A DNA stretch of 64,000 nt from CAVOKN01 sp963696505. Lineage in GTDB: Bacteria > Pseudomonadota > Gammaproteobacteria > Burkholderiales > Rhodocyclaceae. Below the pieces are notes generated by a model. That model did no database searches. It was not told where the DNA came from and was given only the letters and a program-made list of their open reading frames with translations. Below are positions 1-8,571 of this stretch, one piece after another (positions within the stretch are counted from its first letter, which is position 1; the number at the start of each line of letters is the position of its first letter). The translations under genes and the position numbers were made by a program. Location of the stretch: contig CAVOKN010000007.1 of the NCBI GenBank assembly GCA_963696505.1, positions 186,001 through 250,000 on the forward strand. The letters are read 5' to 3'.

Positions 1-1425
1 GTCAACCGGGTTGTCCGAGGCTAGGCGTGCGCGCCGGAACCAGGCGGCGCGCCATTGCGGCAGATTGTCGGGAAGAGCGCGGTCGCCGAGCAAGGTGCGT
101 CGCGCCGCATCGTCGCAGATGCTGCCGTACATGGTGAATGGGCCGACATCGGGCAGCAGCACGTGGTCGAGCGTCAGACGGCGGAGTTTCTTGAAGGGAA
201 AGACACCGCGGCTTCCGAGCCACCTGGTTGGGTCGATTAGCGGCAGCGGGTTGCGGCGGCGGATCCAGGTTGCCAGGCGGATCGTCGCGTCCGGCAGCGA
301 ATAGCGCGGGTAGCCGCCGAGCAGTTCGTCGCCGCCGTCGCCGTTGAGCACGACCTTCAGCTCCTGCCGCGCGGCGGCGCAGACGGCGAAGGAGGGCAGG
401 GCCGAGGAGTCGGCATAGGGCTCGCCGTAGCGTCGCACCAGTGTTGGCAGCACGGACAGGTCGGGCGCGCCCAACTGCGTCGGGCGGTGCAGGGTGCCGC
501 AGCGCTCCGCCGCCTGCCGGGCGTAGGCGGATTCGTCGACGGCCGCCTCGCTGAAGCCGACGCTGAAGGTGCGCACTGGTGCGGCGGACTGTCTCGCCAT
601 GAGGGCGACGATGACGCTGGAGTCAACGCCGCCGGAGAGCAGCGCACCGACCGGCACGTCGGCCACCATGCGCAGCTTCACAGCCTCGGCGAGCTTGGCC
701 TCGAAGGCATCGAGTGCCTCGGTCTCGTCCATCTCAACTTTCTCGCGATAGTCGAGCGACCAATAAGGCGCGATGCGCAAACCCGACGCGTCGAGCTGGC
801 CGTAATGCGCCGGCGGCAGCTTGCGGATGCCGCGGTAGATGCTGAGCGGGGCGGGAACGTACTGCAGGTGCAGGAAGAAATCCAGTGCCTGCATGTCAAA
901 GCGGCGGTCGGTCCAGACGTGGCGCGCCAGCGGGTCAATCTCCGAGCAGAAGGCGAAGCCCTGCGGCGATTCGGCGTAGTGGAAGGGTTTCTTGCCGAGG
1001 CGGTCGCGGGCGAAGAACAGGCGCCGCTCGCGCTCGTCCCAGAGGGCGAAGGCGAACATGCCGCGCAGGTGGCGCAGGCAGCCGACGCCATGGTGGCGGT
1101 AGAGCGCGAGGATCACCTCGGTGTCGGAATGGGAGCGGAAGTGGAAGCCGTCGGCCTCGCAGTCCCTGCGCAGGGCGGCGAAGTTGTAGATCTCCCCGTT
1201 GAAGACGACGGCGTTGCCGGTCGACTCGTCGCGCATCGGCTGGTGGCCGGCGGCGGAGAGATCGAGGATGGCGAGCCGCGTGTGGCCGAGTGTGCAGCAG
1301 CCGTCCGGCGACAGGTAGTCGCCGCGGTCGTCGGGGCCGCGATGCACGATCCCGTCGACCAGGCCGGCGAGTGCGCCTCGGTCGGCCAGGGGCTGCTTCC
1401 CGACGATGCCGGCGATGCCGCACAT
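1..1425 (-). CDS. asnB: Asparagine synthase (glutamine-hydrolysing), partial at left edge
   Basis: ATP-dependent amidotransferase that makes asparagine from aspartate using glutamine nitrogen. In surface-polysaccharide loci such enzymes are thought to amidate a sugar acid or precursor. The frame opens with MCGIAGIVG, so Cys2 is the class II glutaminase nucleophile, and it continues through HRGPDDRG and VFNGEIYNF. The synthase PP-loop SGGVDSS lies near residue 263. The frame stays open to base 1, giving 475 residues of an enzyme usually about 600-650 long, so the C-terminus is outside the window. It starts one base beyond the stop of the upstream glycosyltransferase, which argues for translational coupling in the polysaccharide operon. 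Identity as an AsnB-family amidotransferase is secure. The true substrate in this locus is inference. Confidence 0.93.
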   Translation of the reverse strand, partial: MCGIAGIVGKQPLADRGALAGLVDGIVHRGPDDRGDYLSPDGCCTLGHTRLAILDLSAAGHQPMRDESTGNAVVFNGEIYNFAALRRDCEADGFHFRSHSDTEVILALYRHHGVGCLRHLRGMFAFALWDERERRLFFARDRLGKKPFHYAESPQGFAFCSEIDPLARHVWTDRRFDMQALDFFLHLQYVPAPLSIYRGIRKLPPAHYGQLDASGLRIAPYWSLDYREKVEMDETEALDAFEAKLAEAVKLRMVADVPVGALLSGGVDSSVIVALMARQSAAPVRTFSVGFSEAAVDESAYARQAAERCGTLHRPTQLGAPDLSVLPTLVRRYGEPYADSSALPSFAVCAAARQELKVVLNGDGGDELLGGYPRYSLPDATIRLATWIRRRNPLPLIDPTRWLGSRGVFPFKKLRRLTLDHVLLPDVGPFTMYGSICDDAARRTLLGDRALPDNLPQWRAAWFRRARLASDNPVD

Positions 1426-1426
1426 G

Positions 1427-2749
1427 TCAGGTCGCTCCCCGCCGCACGAGGCGACGCGTCGACTGTCGCCACCAGGGTAGCGGCGGGGCGTGCAGGGGGG
1501 CGTCGATCACTTTCTTCAACAGGGCTTCGAAGCGCTCGACCTGGCTCTGGAAGCCGTGGAACTCGCGCGCGAAACGGTGGAAAGTCAGTGCGTGGCGCTC
1601 GGCGAGGGCGTCATCCGACCAGAGCGCGCGGACGTCGCGCTCCAGTTTGCCGAGGCTGCCGTTCGCCAGCAGGCCGCAGCCATGGCGCGACAGGATCTCC
1701 TCGGGGTCGACTGCCAGCGAGGCGACTGGCACGCCGGCGACGGCGCATTGCAGGAAGGTGTTGGGGAAGCCCTCATAGGCCGAGGTGCTGACGAAGACGC
1801 GGGCGCGCCGGTAGTAGTCCCAGATCTCGTCGTGGGGTACGCGCTCGACGATGGTCAGGTTCGGCGGCCGGGCGGCCTGCACGGCATCGAAGACGTCGGC
1901 ATGCGTCTTGTTGAGGATCATCAGGAAGCGCAGGTCGGGACAGCGCTTCGCCAGTTCGAGTAGCAGCAGCGGCTGCTTGTGGAAGGTATCTGAGCGGCCG
2001 ATCCAGAGGATGAGGTCGCGCTCGCCGCGCGCCGGCCAGCGCGCCGGGTCGTCCGCCGAGATGTCCACAGGGTTGCGGATGAGTTCGCCGCGTCGGTCGA
2101 AACGGCTTTTCAGGACACGCAGCTGGCTTTCGGTCTGGACGAAGACGTGGTCGGCGTTCTCCAGGGCGTAGTGGGCCATCCAGTTCGGCGTGTCGTAGTC
2201 GTTCACGCCGCGGTCGTCGTGACGGTATTCCGGCGCCAGGTCGCTGTCGGCGGCGATGCAGAGCACGGTCGGGATGCCGAGGCGGCCGCAGTCGGCGATG
2301 ACCTGCGCGGTGAGCGCGTTGTTGCCGAAGCAGCATACCACGCGGGTGGGGCGGCGGCGCCAGAACACCGGGTATAACCAGGCCGGCAGGAAGCGGTAGA
2401 GCGCGAGCAGCGGCATCTGCCAGAGCAGGGCGAGTTCGCCGCGGTCCAGGTTGATGATCGGCAGCCAGCGACGCTTCCCGAAGCGTGGATTGACGTTCCG
2501 CGAGGCGCGGCGGTGCACCGGCTGATAGAGATCGAAGACGATGCCCTCGCGGCGGACCGTGTCGGGCTGGCCGTAGTGGTTCACCACGAAGCGGACCTGC
2601 CAGCGCCCGGATGCCGCCAGGCCGCGTGCGAAGAGGGCGGCCCGTGTCTCCATGCCACCGATGCGGGATGGCACGGAATGGTCGAACAGCGGATAGGCAT
2701 TCCAGCAGACCAGGGTGACGGTCGGCGGCTGCGCGAAGGCGTCGCTCAT
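1427..2749 (-). CDS. GT4-family glycosyltransferase (paralogue 1)
   Basis: Cytoplasmic or membrane-associated transferase adding a sugar from a nucleotide donor to a growing glycan. The 440-residue protein has a GT-B layout: an N-terminal acceptor half beginning MSDAFAQPP, and a C-terminal donor half with ILWIGRSDTFHKQP and the segment YEGFPNTFLQ. The usual E-x7-E signature of GT4 enzymes reads E-x7-Q here. The start was chosen because ATG at 2749 overlaps the TGA of the upstream methyltransferase by four bases. Bases 1752-2053 are almost identical to 4656-4957 in the paralogue, while the flanks are clearly diverged, which suggests gene conversion. The donor and acceptor sugars cannot be read from sequence. 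Confidence 0.9.
   Translation of the reverse strand: MSDAFAQPPTVTLVCWNAYPLFDHSVPSRIGGMETRAALFARGLAASGRWQVRFVVNHYGQPDTVRREGIVFDLYQPVHRRASRNVNPRFGKRRWLPIINLDRGELALLWQMPLLALYRFLPAWLYPVFWRRRPTRVVCCFGNNALTAQVIADCGRLGIPTVLCIAADSDLAPEYRHDDRGVNDYDTPNWMAHYALENADHVFVQTESQLRVLKSRFDRRGELIRNPVDISADDPARWPARGERDLILWIGRSDTFHKQPLLLLELAKRCPDLRFLMILNKTHADVFDAVQAARPPNLTIVERVPHDEIWDYYRRARVFVSTSAYEGFPNTFLQCAVAGVPVASLAVDPEEILSRHGCGLLANGSLGKLERDVRALWSDDALAERHALTFHRFAREFHGFQSQVERFEALLKKVIDAPLHAPPLPWWRQSTRRLVRRGAT
1580..1588 (-). repeat. CTGACTTTC copy 1
   Basis: Inside glycosyltransferase paralogue 1, sense orientation, encoding LTF; preceded by A. Confidence 0.9.
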
Positions 2750-3564
2750 GCGGCCGCGGCCCTGGCGAAGAGGAACTCGGTGTTGGCCTCGCCGGTTTTC
2801 ATTTTCTCCAGCCTGAAATCGGCCAGGCCCGTGACGAAGCGCACTACGTCGGCGTCGTAGCAGAACTCCATCGGCCAGCCGCCCAGCCAGTCGCGCTGGT
2901 CGGTCATGAAGCTCATGCCGCGGCTCTTCTTGTAGCGCCGTGCATGGGCGATCAGGCCCGGCAGCCGCCAGGGCCGCTTGTGCAGGTGGAAGCGCCAGAT
3001 GTAGGTGAGCTCCATCCAGCGCCGGCGCCAGGTCGGCGCCGCGACGTAAAGCCGCTTGATGTCGAGCCAGTATTCCGGCGGCGGATCGATGCGCACGTCG
3101 GCGGAGTAGAGGGCGATGTAGAGTTGGCCGCCCGGCGCGACGCGGCCGCAGGCGAGGCGCAGCGCGCTCCAGACATCGCCGGTATGGTGCAGGACGCCCC
3201 AGGAATAGACGAGGTCGGCCTGGGGCAGGCCGACCATGAAGTCGGCGTCGAGCACCGAGCCCTGCATGATTTCCCAGGCGGCAGGGGCGCCGGCCAGCCG
3301 GTGCAGGGCACGCGTCGTCGAGACGGAGTTCGGGTCGTAGTCGAAGCCGAGGATGCGGCGCGCGCCGGACTGCCAAGCGGCCAGCGAGTGCAGGCCGCTG
3401 CCGCAGCCGATGTCGAGGAAGCTCAGCCCTTCGAGCGATTCGCGGCCGAGGAAGTCGAGTAGGTGGTGGCGAGAGATGTCCACGCGCTCCTGGCTGAAGT
3501 GCTTGTCCACGAAATCGGCCCAGTTCGCGCCGAATTCGAATCTGCTTGCGTCCTTGGCAATCAT
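2746..3564 (-). CDS. Class I SAM-dependent methyltransferase
   Basis: A 272-residue protein with the SAM-binding motif I (LDIGCGSGLHS, near residue 52), an acidic residue after the second strand (GFDYDP) and a motif resembling VYSWGVLHHTGD, all typical of class I small-molecule methyltransferases. It lies in the polysaccharide operon, overlapping the next glycosyltransferase by ATGA, so it probably methylates a sugar or lipid-linked intermediate in the cytoplasm. A 32-base gap separates it from the upstream methyltransferase gene. No feature identifies the methylated atom. Confidence 0.88.
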   Translation of the reverse strand: MIAKDASRFEFGANWADFVDKHFSQERVDISRHHLLDFLGRESLEGLSFLDIGCGSGLHSLAAWQSGARRILGFDYDPNSVSTTRALHRLAGAPAAWEIMQGSVLDADFMVGLPQADLVYSWGVLHHTGDVWSALRLACGRVAPGGQLYIALYSADVRIDPPPEYWLDIKRLYVAAPTWRRRWMELTYIWRFHLHKRPWRLPGLIAHARRYKKSRGMSFMTDQRDWLGGWPMEFCYDADVVRFVTGLADFRLEKMKTGEANTEFLFARAAAA

Positions 3565-3596
3565 GCTGCGGGATTAATTCTATTCAGGTCTGTCGG

Positions 3597-4427
3597 CTAT
3601 TTTCGTAGATACAATGCTCTCATGACAAAGGTGCCGTAGAGCCAGATTCTCAATCTGTCGCCGCCCAGCAGCACGAACAGGCGTTTTTTCAGGCTGCGCC
3701 GGCGTCTTTCCGCAGTGCCAGGGAGAAACAGGACATCTTCCCTGAATGCGGCTTCGGAGAAGATGGAGGCATGGCGTTCAATCTGTGCCTTGGTTAGGTA
3801 GTTAGTGTGGGCGTGCAGGTATTCGTAGTTTATGTCGGCGATTTCTCGTGGAACCTTATTGGCCTGGTAGCCGTTTCTGATGCCGAGCTGCGCCCAGAGA
3901 CGCAGCCAGGCCCGGTTCCGGATAATCGAAGCAAGTGGTACGAAGACATGCGGTTCGATGAGCACGAAGCGGCTGGGAAAGATGTGCAGGCTGATGCCCC
4001 CAGGCTTCAGCACGCGGCGGATTTCCTGGAATGCGGCGGTGTAGTCCATGACGTGCTCGAGCACTTGGGAACTGATTACGCAGTCGAAGCGATTGTCCGC
4101 GAACGGTAGCCGGTAGGGCTGCATTTCTATCGTGAGCAGATAATCCTTCGTCGCCCCGTCCGCCGGCAAATCAGGGGCGTTCGGGCCGGGTAAGTCACAG
4201 CCCCAGGCGTTGAACCCGCGCGAGCGGAGCGATTCGACGTGTGCGCCGTTGCCGCAGCCAAGATCAAGGATTGCCTGCGGCGGCGCGACGCCGAAGTAAT
4301 TGAGAAAGATTTCAACCATTGTTATGCAGTCTTGGCTCGGTCCTATCCTCAGGCGAATCGGCGCAGCAGCGCCCACCACGGTAACCGCCCGCATCTGGAT
4401 TTCGCCGCTGCCGTTTCCCTGATGCAT
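3597..4427 (-). CDS. Class I SAM-dependent methyltransferase, visibly AT-richer
   Basis: Up to 276 residues with LDLGCGNGAH (motif I) and SSQVLEHVMDY followed by LKPGG, the Methyltransf_11 pattern seen in lipid- or sugar-methylating enzymes of glycan loci. The start is uncertain: ATG at 4427 would overlap the upstream glycosyltransferase by 79 bases, and later in-frame ATGs lie at 4394 and 4319. Similarity-like sequence (SQDCITMVEIFLNYFG) begins before 4319, so one of the two longer forms is more likely. Base composition is clearly lower in G+C than its neighbours, suggesting separate acquisition. The target is probably a sugar or glycolipid of this locus (inference). Confidence 0.82.
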   Translation of the reverse strand: MHQGNGSGEIQMRAVTVVGAAAPIRLRIGPSQDCITMVEIFLNYFGVAPPQAILDLGCGNGAHVESLRSRGFNAWGCDLPGPNAPDLPADGATKDYLLTIEMQPYRLPFADNRFDCVISSQVLEHVMDYTAAFQEIRRVLKPGGISLHIFPSRFVLIEPHVFVPLASIIRNRAWLRLWAQLGIRNGYQANKVPREIADINYEYLHAHTNYLTKAQIERHASIFSEAAFREDVLFLPGTAERRRRSLKKRLFVLLGGDRLRIWLYGTFVMRALYLRK

Positions 4428-5677
4428 GCTTCGAACTCGGCGACGCGCTCGCCTGTTTCGTGCCGTTCGAGGACATACCGGTGGCAGGCCGCCGCGAGCG
4501 CATCAGCGTGGGCGTCGTCTGCGCATAATCGCACCACAGCGTCGCGCATCGTGCGCGTGTCCCCGGCCGCGCAGATGCCGCAGCCATGGCGGGCCAGCAT
4601 GCCGTCCGGGTCCACTTCCAGGGACACCAGCGGCACGCCCATCACCGCGCATTGTAGGAAGGTGTTGGGGAAGCCCTCATAGGCCGAGGTACTGACGAAG
4701 ACGCGGGCGCGCCGGTAGTAGTCCCAGATCTCGTCGTGGGGTACGCGCTCGACGATGGTCAGGTTCGGCGGCCGGGCGGCCTGCACGGCATCGAAGACGT
4801 CGGCATGCGTCTTGTTGAGGATCATCAGGAAGCGCAGGTCGGGACAGCGCTTCGCCAGTTCGAGTAGCAGCAGCGGCTGCTTGTGGAAGGTATCTGAGCG
4901 GCCGATCCAGAGGATGAGGTCGCGCTCGCCGCGCGCCGGCCAGCGCGCCGGGTCGTCGGGCGAGACATGCACCGGATTGCGGATTAGCACTGCGGGCCGG
5001 CCGAAATGCCGCTGCAGGGAATTCTGCTGGGCTTTTGTCTGGACGACGATGCAGTCGGCGGTAGCCAGGGCGTAATGCCCTTTCCATTTTGGCATGCTGT
5101 AGTGGCTTAGCTCGCGGTTGCCGGGGTGGTAGTCGGAGGAAACGTCCTCGTCGGAGGCCACGCACAGGATCGTGCGGATGCCTGCCCGGCGACAGTCGGC
5201 GATGACCTCCGCCGATTGCGCGTTGTTGCCGAAGCAGCACACCACCGCCGGCTTCAGCCGGCGCCAGAAGCGCGGGAAGAACAGCGCCGGCAGGGTCAGC
5301 CAGGCGGCGATCAGCGGGATCTGCCAGAGCAGTTCGAGGTCGCGCCGGTCGAGGTTGAGGACGGGGAACCAGCGGCGCTTGCGCAAGCGCGGGAAGACGT
5401 TCCTGCCGGCTTTCCGGTAGGTCGGCTGGTAGATGCGGAAGTCGATGTCCTCGTGGCGCGTTTGGAAAGGCTGGCCGAAGTCGCTGACGACGAAGCAGAC
5501 CTGCCAGCGCCCGAGGGCGGCCAGGCCGCGGCCGAACAGGGCGGCGCGCGTCTCCATGCCACCGCCGACCGGCGGCACGCCGGCGTCGAAATGCGGATAA
5601 ACGTTGCTGCAAACCAGGCAAACCAGCCGGTTCTCCGCAGTCCGTCCGCGGGCTACGGGAGGCGCTTGTTGACCCAT
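4349..5677 (-). CDS. GT4-family glycosyltransferase (paralogue 2)
   Basis: A 442-residue paralogue of the enzyme at 1427-2749. It shares GGGMETRAALF, VVCCFGNNA, ILWIGRSDTFHKQP and the E-x7-Q variant signature YEGFPNTFLQ. The start ATG at 5677 (MGQQAPPVARG) lies inside the end of the upstream fused gene, a 25-base overlap. The 302-bp segment 4656-4957 differs at a single base from 1752-2053, and the two genes diverge immediately outside it. Both act in the same operon, so they probably add related residues to the same glycan. Specificity is unknown. Confidence 0.9.
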   Translation of the reverse strand: MGQQAPPVARGRTAENRLVCLVCSNVYPHFDAGVPPVGGGMETRAALFGRGLAALGRWQVCFVVSDFGQPFQTRHEDIDFRIYQPTYRKAGRNVFPRLRKRRWFPVLNLDRRDLELLWQIPLIAAWLTLPALFFPRFWRRLKPAVVCCFGNNAQSAEVIADCRRAGIRTILCVASDEDVSSDYHPGNRELSHYSMPKWKGHYALATADCIVVQTKAQQNSLQRHFGRPAVLIRNPVHVSPDDPARWPARGERDLILWIGRSDTFHKQPLLLLELAKRCPDLRFLMILNKTHADVFDAVQAARPPNLTIVERVPHDEIWDYYRRARVFVSTSAYEGFPNTFLQCAVMGVPLVSLEVDPDGMLARHGCGICAAGDTRTMRDAVVRLCADDAHADALAAACHRYVLERHETGERVAEFEACIRETAAAKSRCGRLPWWALLRRFA

Positions 5678-7314
5678 ACGACAATGTTCTTTCCGTACCA
5701 CTTCGGTTCGGCGCGGGCGTTCAGGCGGTAGAGCATCCTGTGGAGAAACGCGTTGAGCAGCGCCTTGGCCTTGCGCTTGGTCGAGCCGAACTCGGTGGGG
5801 ACGAAGGGCTGCGCGCCGGGAAGCGCGCATTGTTCGAGCAGGTGGACCAGGCTCCATTCCGTATATCCATGGCGGTGCGTGAGGTCCATGTATAGGGAAT
5901 ACCCACCCAGCAGATTGGCCATGTTCGGCGTGCGCAGGATGAGGCGGCCGCCGTTGACCAGGGATTCGGCGGCAGCGGCGAGGATCCGGCGCGCGTCCTC
6001 CAGAGGAAAGTGCTCGATGACATCGAGCATGACGATGCAGTCGAAGCGGTTCTTGTGCTGCGGCAGGTAGGCCGCGGCATCCGCCACCTCCAGTCGCTCC
6101 ACAAGGTGTGTCAGGCGTTTCTGCAATTCCCGCAGCATCGGTTCGCAAAGGTCGATGCCGAGAATCCTCGTGTATCCCTCCTGGGCGAGGAAACGTAGGA
6201 AATGTCCGTGGCCGGTGCCGATCTCCAGGATCCTGGCGCTGCGGTCCTTTGGCAGCAGGGAGGCGATGTCCTGCCGCAGGTAGGGCACCGAGCTGCCGTA
6301 GGCCGAATCCGAAAAGCCGTCCGGGTTGATGCGTTCGAAGTGCTGCTCGTAGCCGCCCTTGTCGTCGGCCTGCGACGCATCGTCCTGGGCTGGCATGGCT
6401 TGTCCCTTTTTCATGATGATGTGGCCAAGTATCTCGGAAAACTGCGCTGCCGAGTGCTGCCAGGTGCGGGTGGTCCCGACTAGGGCGACATTCTCCTGCC
6501 CGGCCCGACGCACGTCTTCCAGGTGGTCCCGGCACCAGCACAGGGCCTCGCGGAAGGCCTCGATGGTCGGCTCGACGATGAGTCCGTTGCGGCCGTGCTC
6601 GATGACCTCGGGGGCGATGCCGACATCGGTCGTCACGGGGAAGCAGCCGCAGGCCATGGCCTCGAGGAGGGGCAGCGGCGTTCCCTCGCCGATCGAGGCG
6701 ACCAGAATGACATCGAGAGAGCGGAAGAATTCCGGCATCGCCTCCCATGACAGCTTCCCGTCCGCGACCTGTAGGTTGAATTCGCTTCCGCAAGCCGGCA
6801 GCAGGATCTCCCTGAAGCGCTTCGCTGGATCCGCCGGGTTGCCGGCCCATCCGACGACGAGATCCCCCTGGCGTGGCGGCCCAGGATGGAAGAGGACCGG
6901 GTTGACCCCGAGGGCGTACTGGAAAACGGGCTTGCCGACTGGGCGGAAGGCATGGGCGAGCCGCCGGGACGTCGTCACCAGCCATCCAGCGTCGTTCATC
7001 CAGCGCTCGTCGGCCTGCCCGGGCGCGAGCAGGCCGAATTCGCCCTGGTGCTCCCAGCGGTGGCTGCTGATTTCCTTGACGATCTTCCGGCTGTCGAAGA
7101 CATGGGCGCGATGCTTTCTTTCCGCCCACCAGAACACATAGACGATGTCGTAGGCGGACGCATCGAATGTCGGATCGTCCTCCGCGAAGACCACGTCGAA
7201 ATCGTAGCGGTCCTGCAGGTGGCGGATCAGCTGGGTTGCCGTGGTGTGGTAGGCCCAGCCGCGACGGTCGCAGTAGAGGAGGATTCTCGGGCGGTTCAAG
7301 GCGGCTGGCCTCAT
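5653..7314 (-). CDS. Glycosyltransferase-methyltransferase fusion
   Basis: One uninterrupted frame of 553 residues. Residues 1-330 are a GT4-like glycosyltransferase (RILLYCDRRGWAYH at the start; GEGTPLPLLEAMACGC carries a canonical E-x7-E). Residues 340-553 are a class I methyltransferase (LEIGTGHGHFL, then VMLDVIEHFP). The start ATG at 7314 overlaps the wzt stop by four bases. A GGGA element precedes an internal in-frame ATG (MPAQDD) at the junction, so a separate methyltransferase could also be made from the same message. In the E. coli O9a system, bifunctional terminators such as WbdD cap the chain so that Wzt can export it. A comparable capping role here is inference. Confidence 0.85.
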   Translation of the reverse strand: MRPAALNRPRILLYCDRRGWAYHTTATQLIRHLQDRYDFDVVFAEDDPTFDASAYDIVYVFWWAERKHRAHVFDSRKIVKEISSHRWEHQGEFGLLAPGQADERWMNDAGWLVTTSRRLAHAFRPVGKPVFQYALGVNPVLFHPGPPRQGDLVVGWAGNPADPAKRFREILLPACGSEFNLQVADGKLSWEAMPEFFRSLDVILVASIGEGTPLPLLEAMACGCFPVTTDVGIAPEVIEHGRNGLIVEPTIEAFREALCWCRDHLEDVRRAGQENVALVGTTRTWQHSAAQFSEILGHIIMKKGQAMPAQDDASQADDKGGYEQHFERINPDGFSDSAYGSSVPYLRQDIASLLPKDRSARILEIGTGHGHFLRFLAQEGYTRILGIDLCEPMLRELQKRLTHLVERLEVADAAAYLPQHKNRFDCIVMLDVIEHFPLEDARRILAAAAESLVNGGRLILRTPNMANLLGGYSLYMDLTHRHGYTEWSLVHLLEQCALPGAQPFVPTEFGSTKRKAKALLNAFLHRMLYRLNARAEPKWYGKNIVVWVNKRLP

Positions 7315-8550
7315 TCCGGCGGCTGGGTGCCGGCCGGATCGCCAGCGGTCGAAATATCCCACTTGAAAGGCAGGTCCAGCAGCCCGCTCGTCGGCAGGCG
7401 GGTGAGGTCGGCGCTTCCGGCGGAGACCGTGAATGGGCGCACGCGGTCGCTGCGCCACAGCGCACGCCCCTGATGGTCGTAGATGCCCAGTCCGACCCAA
7501 TAGGTCCCCGGCCGCAGCAGATTGTCCGCCAGCAGGCTGCGCACGCGATAGGTGCCGCGGGATAGGGGCCGTGCGGGGGTGGTCTGGGCGGAGCTGGAGA
7601 GTGCCACGTAGATCAGGTCCTGCGTATGCATGCCGGCAATGATCTCCAGTCCCTCCATGTCCTCGCCCAGCGACAGCGTGACGTCGATGGCGAGCGGCAC
7701 ATGCATGCCGACGATGCCCACGCCGTCGCCGACGGTCACGTCCTCCACGGTCACCCGGCCGTCGAAGACGTCGGGCGAGAATTGCCGTCGGCCGGCGCTG
7801 CCGCCGTCCTGCGCGGCCTGCTCGATGACCTGGTAGTACCGGTTGCAGCCGGCGTTCGCGTCCCCCCGGAAGGCCAGGCGCCCCTGGTCGAGCAGCAGGA
7901 CGCCGGAACAAAACCGCTCGACCTGCCGGATGTTGTGGCTGACGAAGACGATGGTCGCCCCACGCTCGCGGCGCAGCATTTCCATGTGGTCCATGGACTT
8001 GCGCTGGAAGACCTGGTCGCCGACCGAAAGCGCCTCGTCGACCAGGAGGATATCGGGGCTGACGTGCACGGCGACCGAAAAGGCCAGGCGCACGAACATA
8101 CCGCTCGAATAGGTCCTGACGGGCTGATCGATGAACTCGCCGATGTCGGCGAAGGCTGCGATGGCATCGAAGCGCGCATCCATCCCGGCCTCTGTCCAGC
8201 CCCATGATCGCGCCCTGGAAATACACGTTCTCCCTGCCGGTGAATTCGGGGTTGAAGCCGGCGCCCAGTTCCAGCAGTGCGGAGACGCGGCCATTCACGG
8301 CGATCGTTCCGGCCGTGGGCTTGAGGATGCCGCAGATCAGCTGCAGCAACGTGCTCTTGCCCGAGCCGTTGCGGCCAATGATGCCGATCGTCTCGCCGCT
8401 ACGATACTCGAAGCTGACGTCGCTCAGCGCGGGGAATTCCCGGTGGAAACGCTTCAGGCCGAGGCTGAGGAACTGCTTGACCCGGTCGCCTGGATGCCCG
8501 AACAGGCGGTAGGACTTCGTGAGGTTTCGCGACCGAAATGGCGATGTCAT
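7311..8550 (-). pseudogene. wzt: Wzt-type polysaccharide ABC transporter ATPase, one frameshift
   Basis: ATP-binding subunit of an O-antigen/teichoic-type exporter. Walker A GRNGSGKST lies near residue 60 in the first frame. After FQGAIMGL (near 8197) one extra base moves the reading to another frame, which carries TYSSGMFVRLAFS, Walker B ILLVDEAL and the H-loop VSHN, followed by a ~170-residue C-terminal extension (RVTVEDVTVGDG onward). Such extensions in Wzt proteins bind the capped non-reducing end of the glycan. Joining the two frames restores a complete protein of about 412 residues, so the lesion is a single indel: either a sequencing error or recent inactivation. It is followed by the fusion gene with ATGA overlap and preceded by wzm. 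Confidence 0.85.
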
Positions 8551-8571
8551 CAGAGGGCATCGGCGAACTCG

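Noticed and set aside
4349..7465. Single giant protein joining glycosyltransferase 2 with upstream sequence
   Set aside because: The upstream part is a shifted frame over the fused gene; the natural start is ATG 5677.
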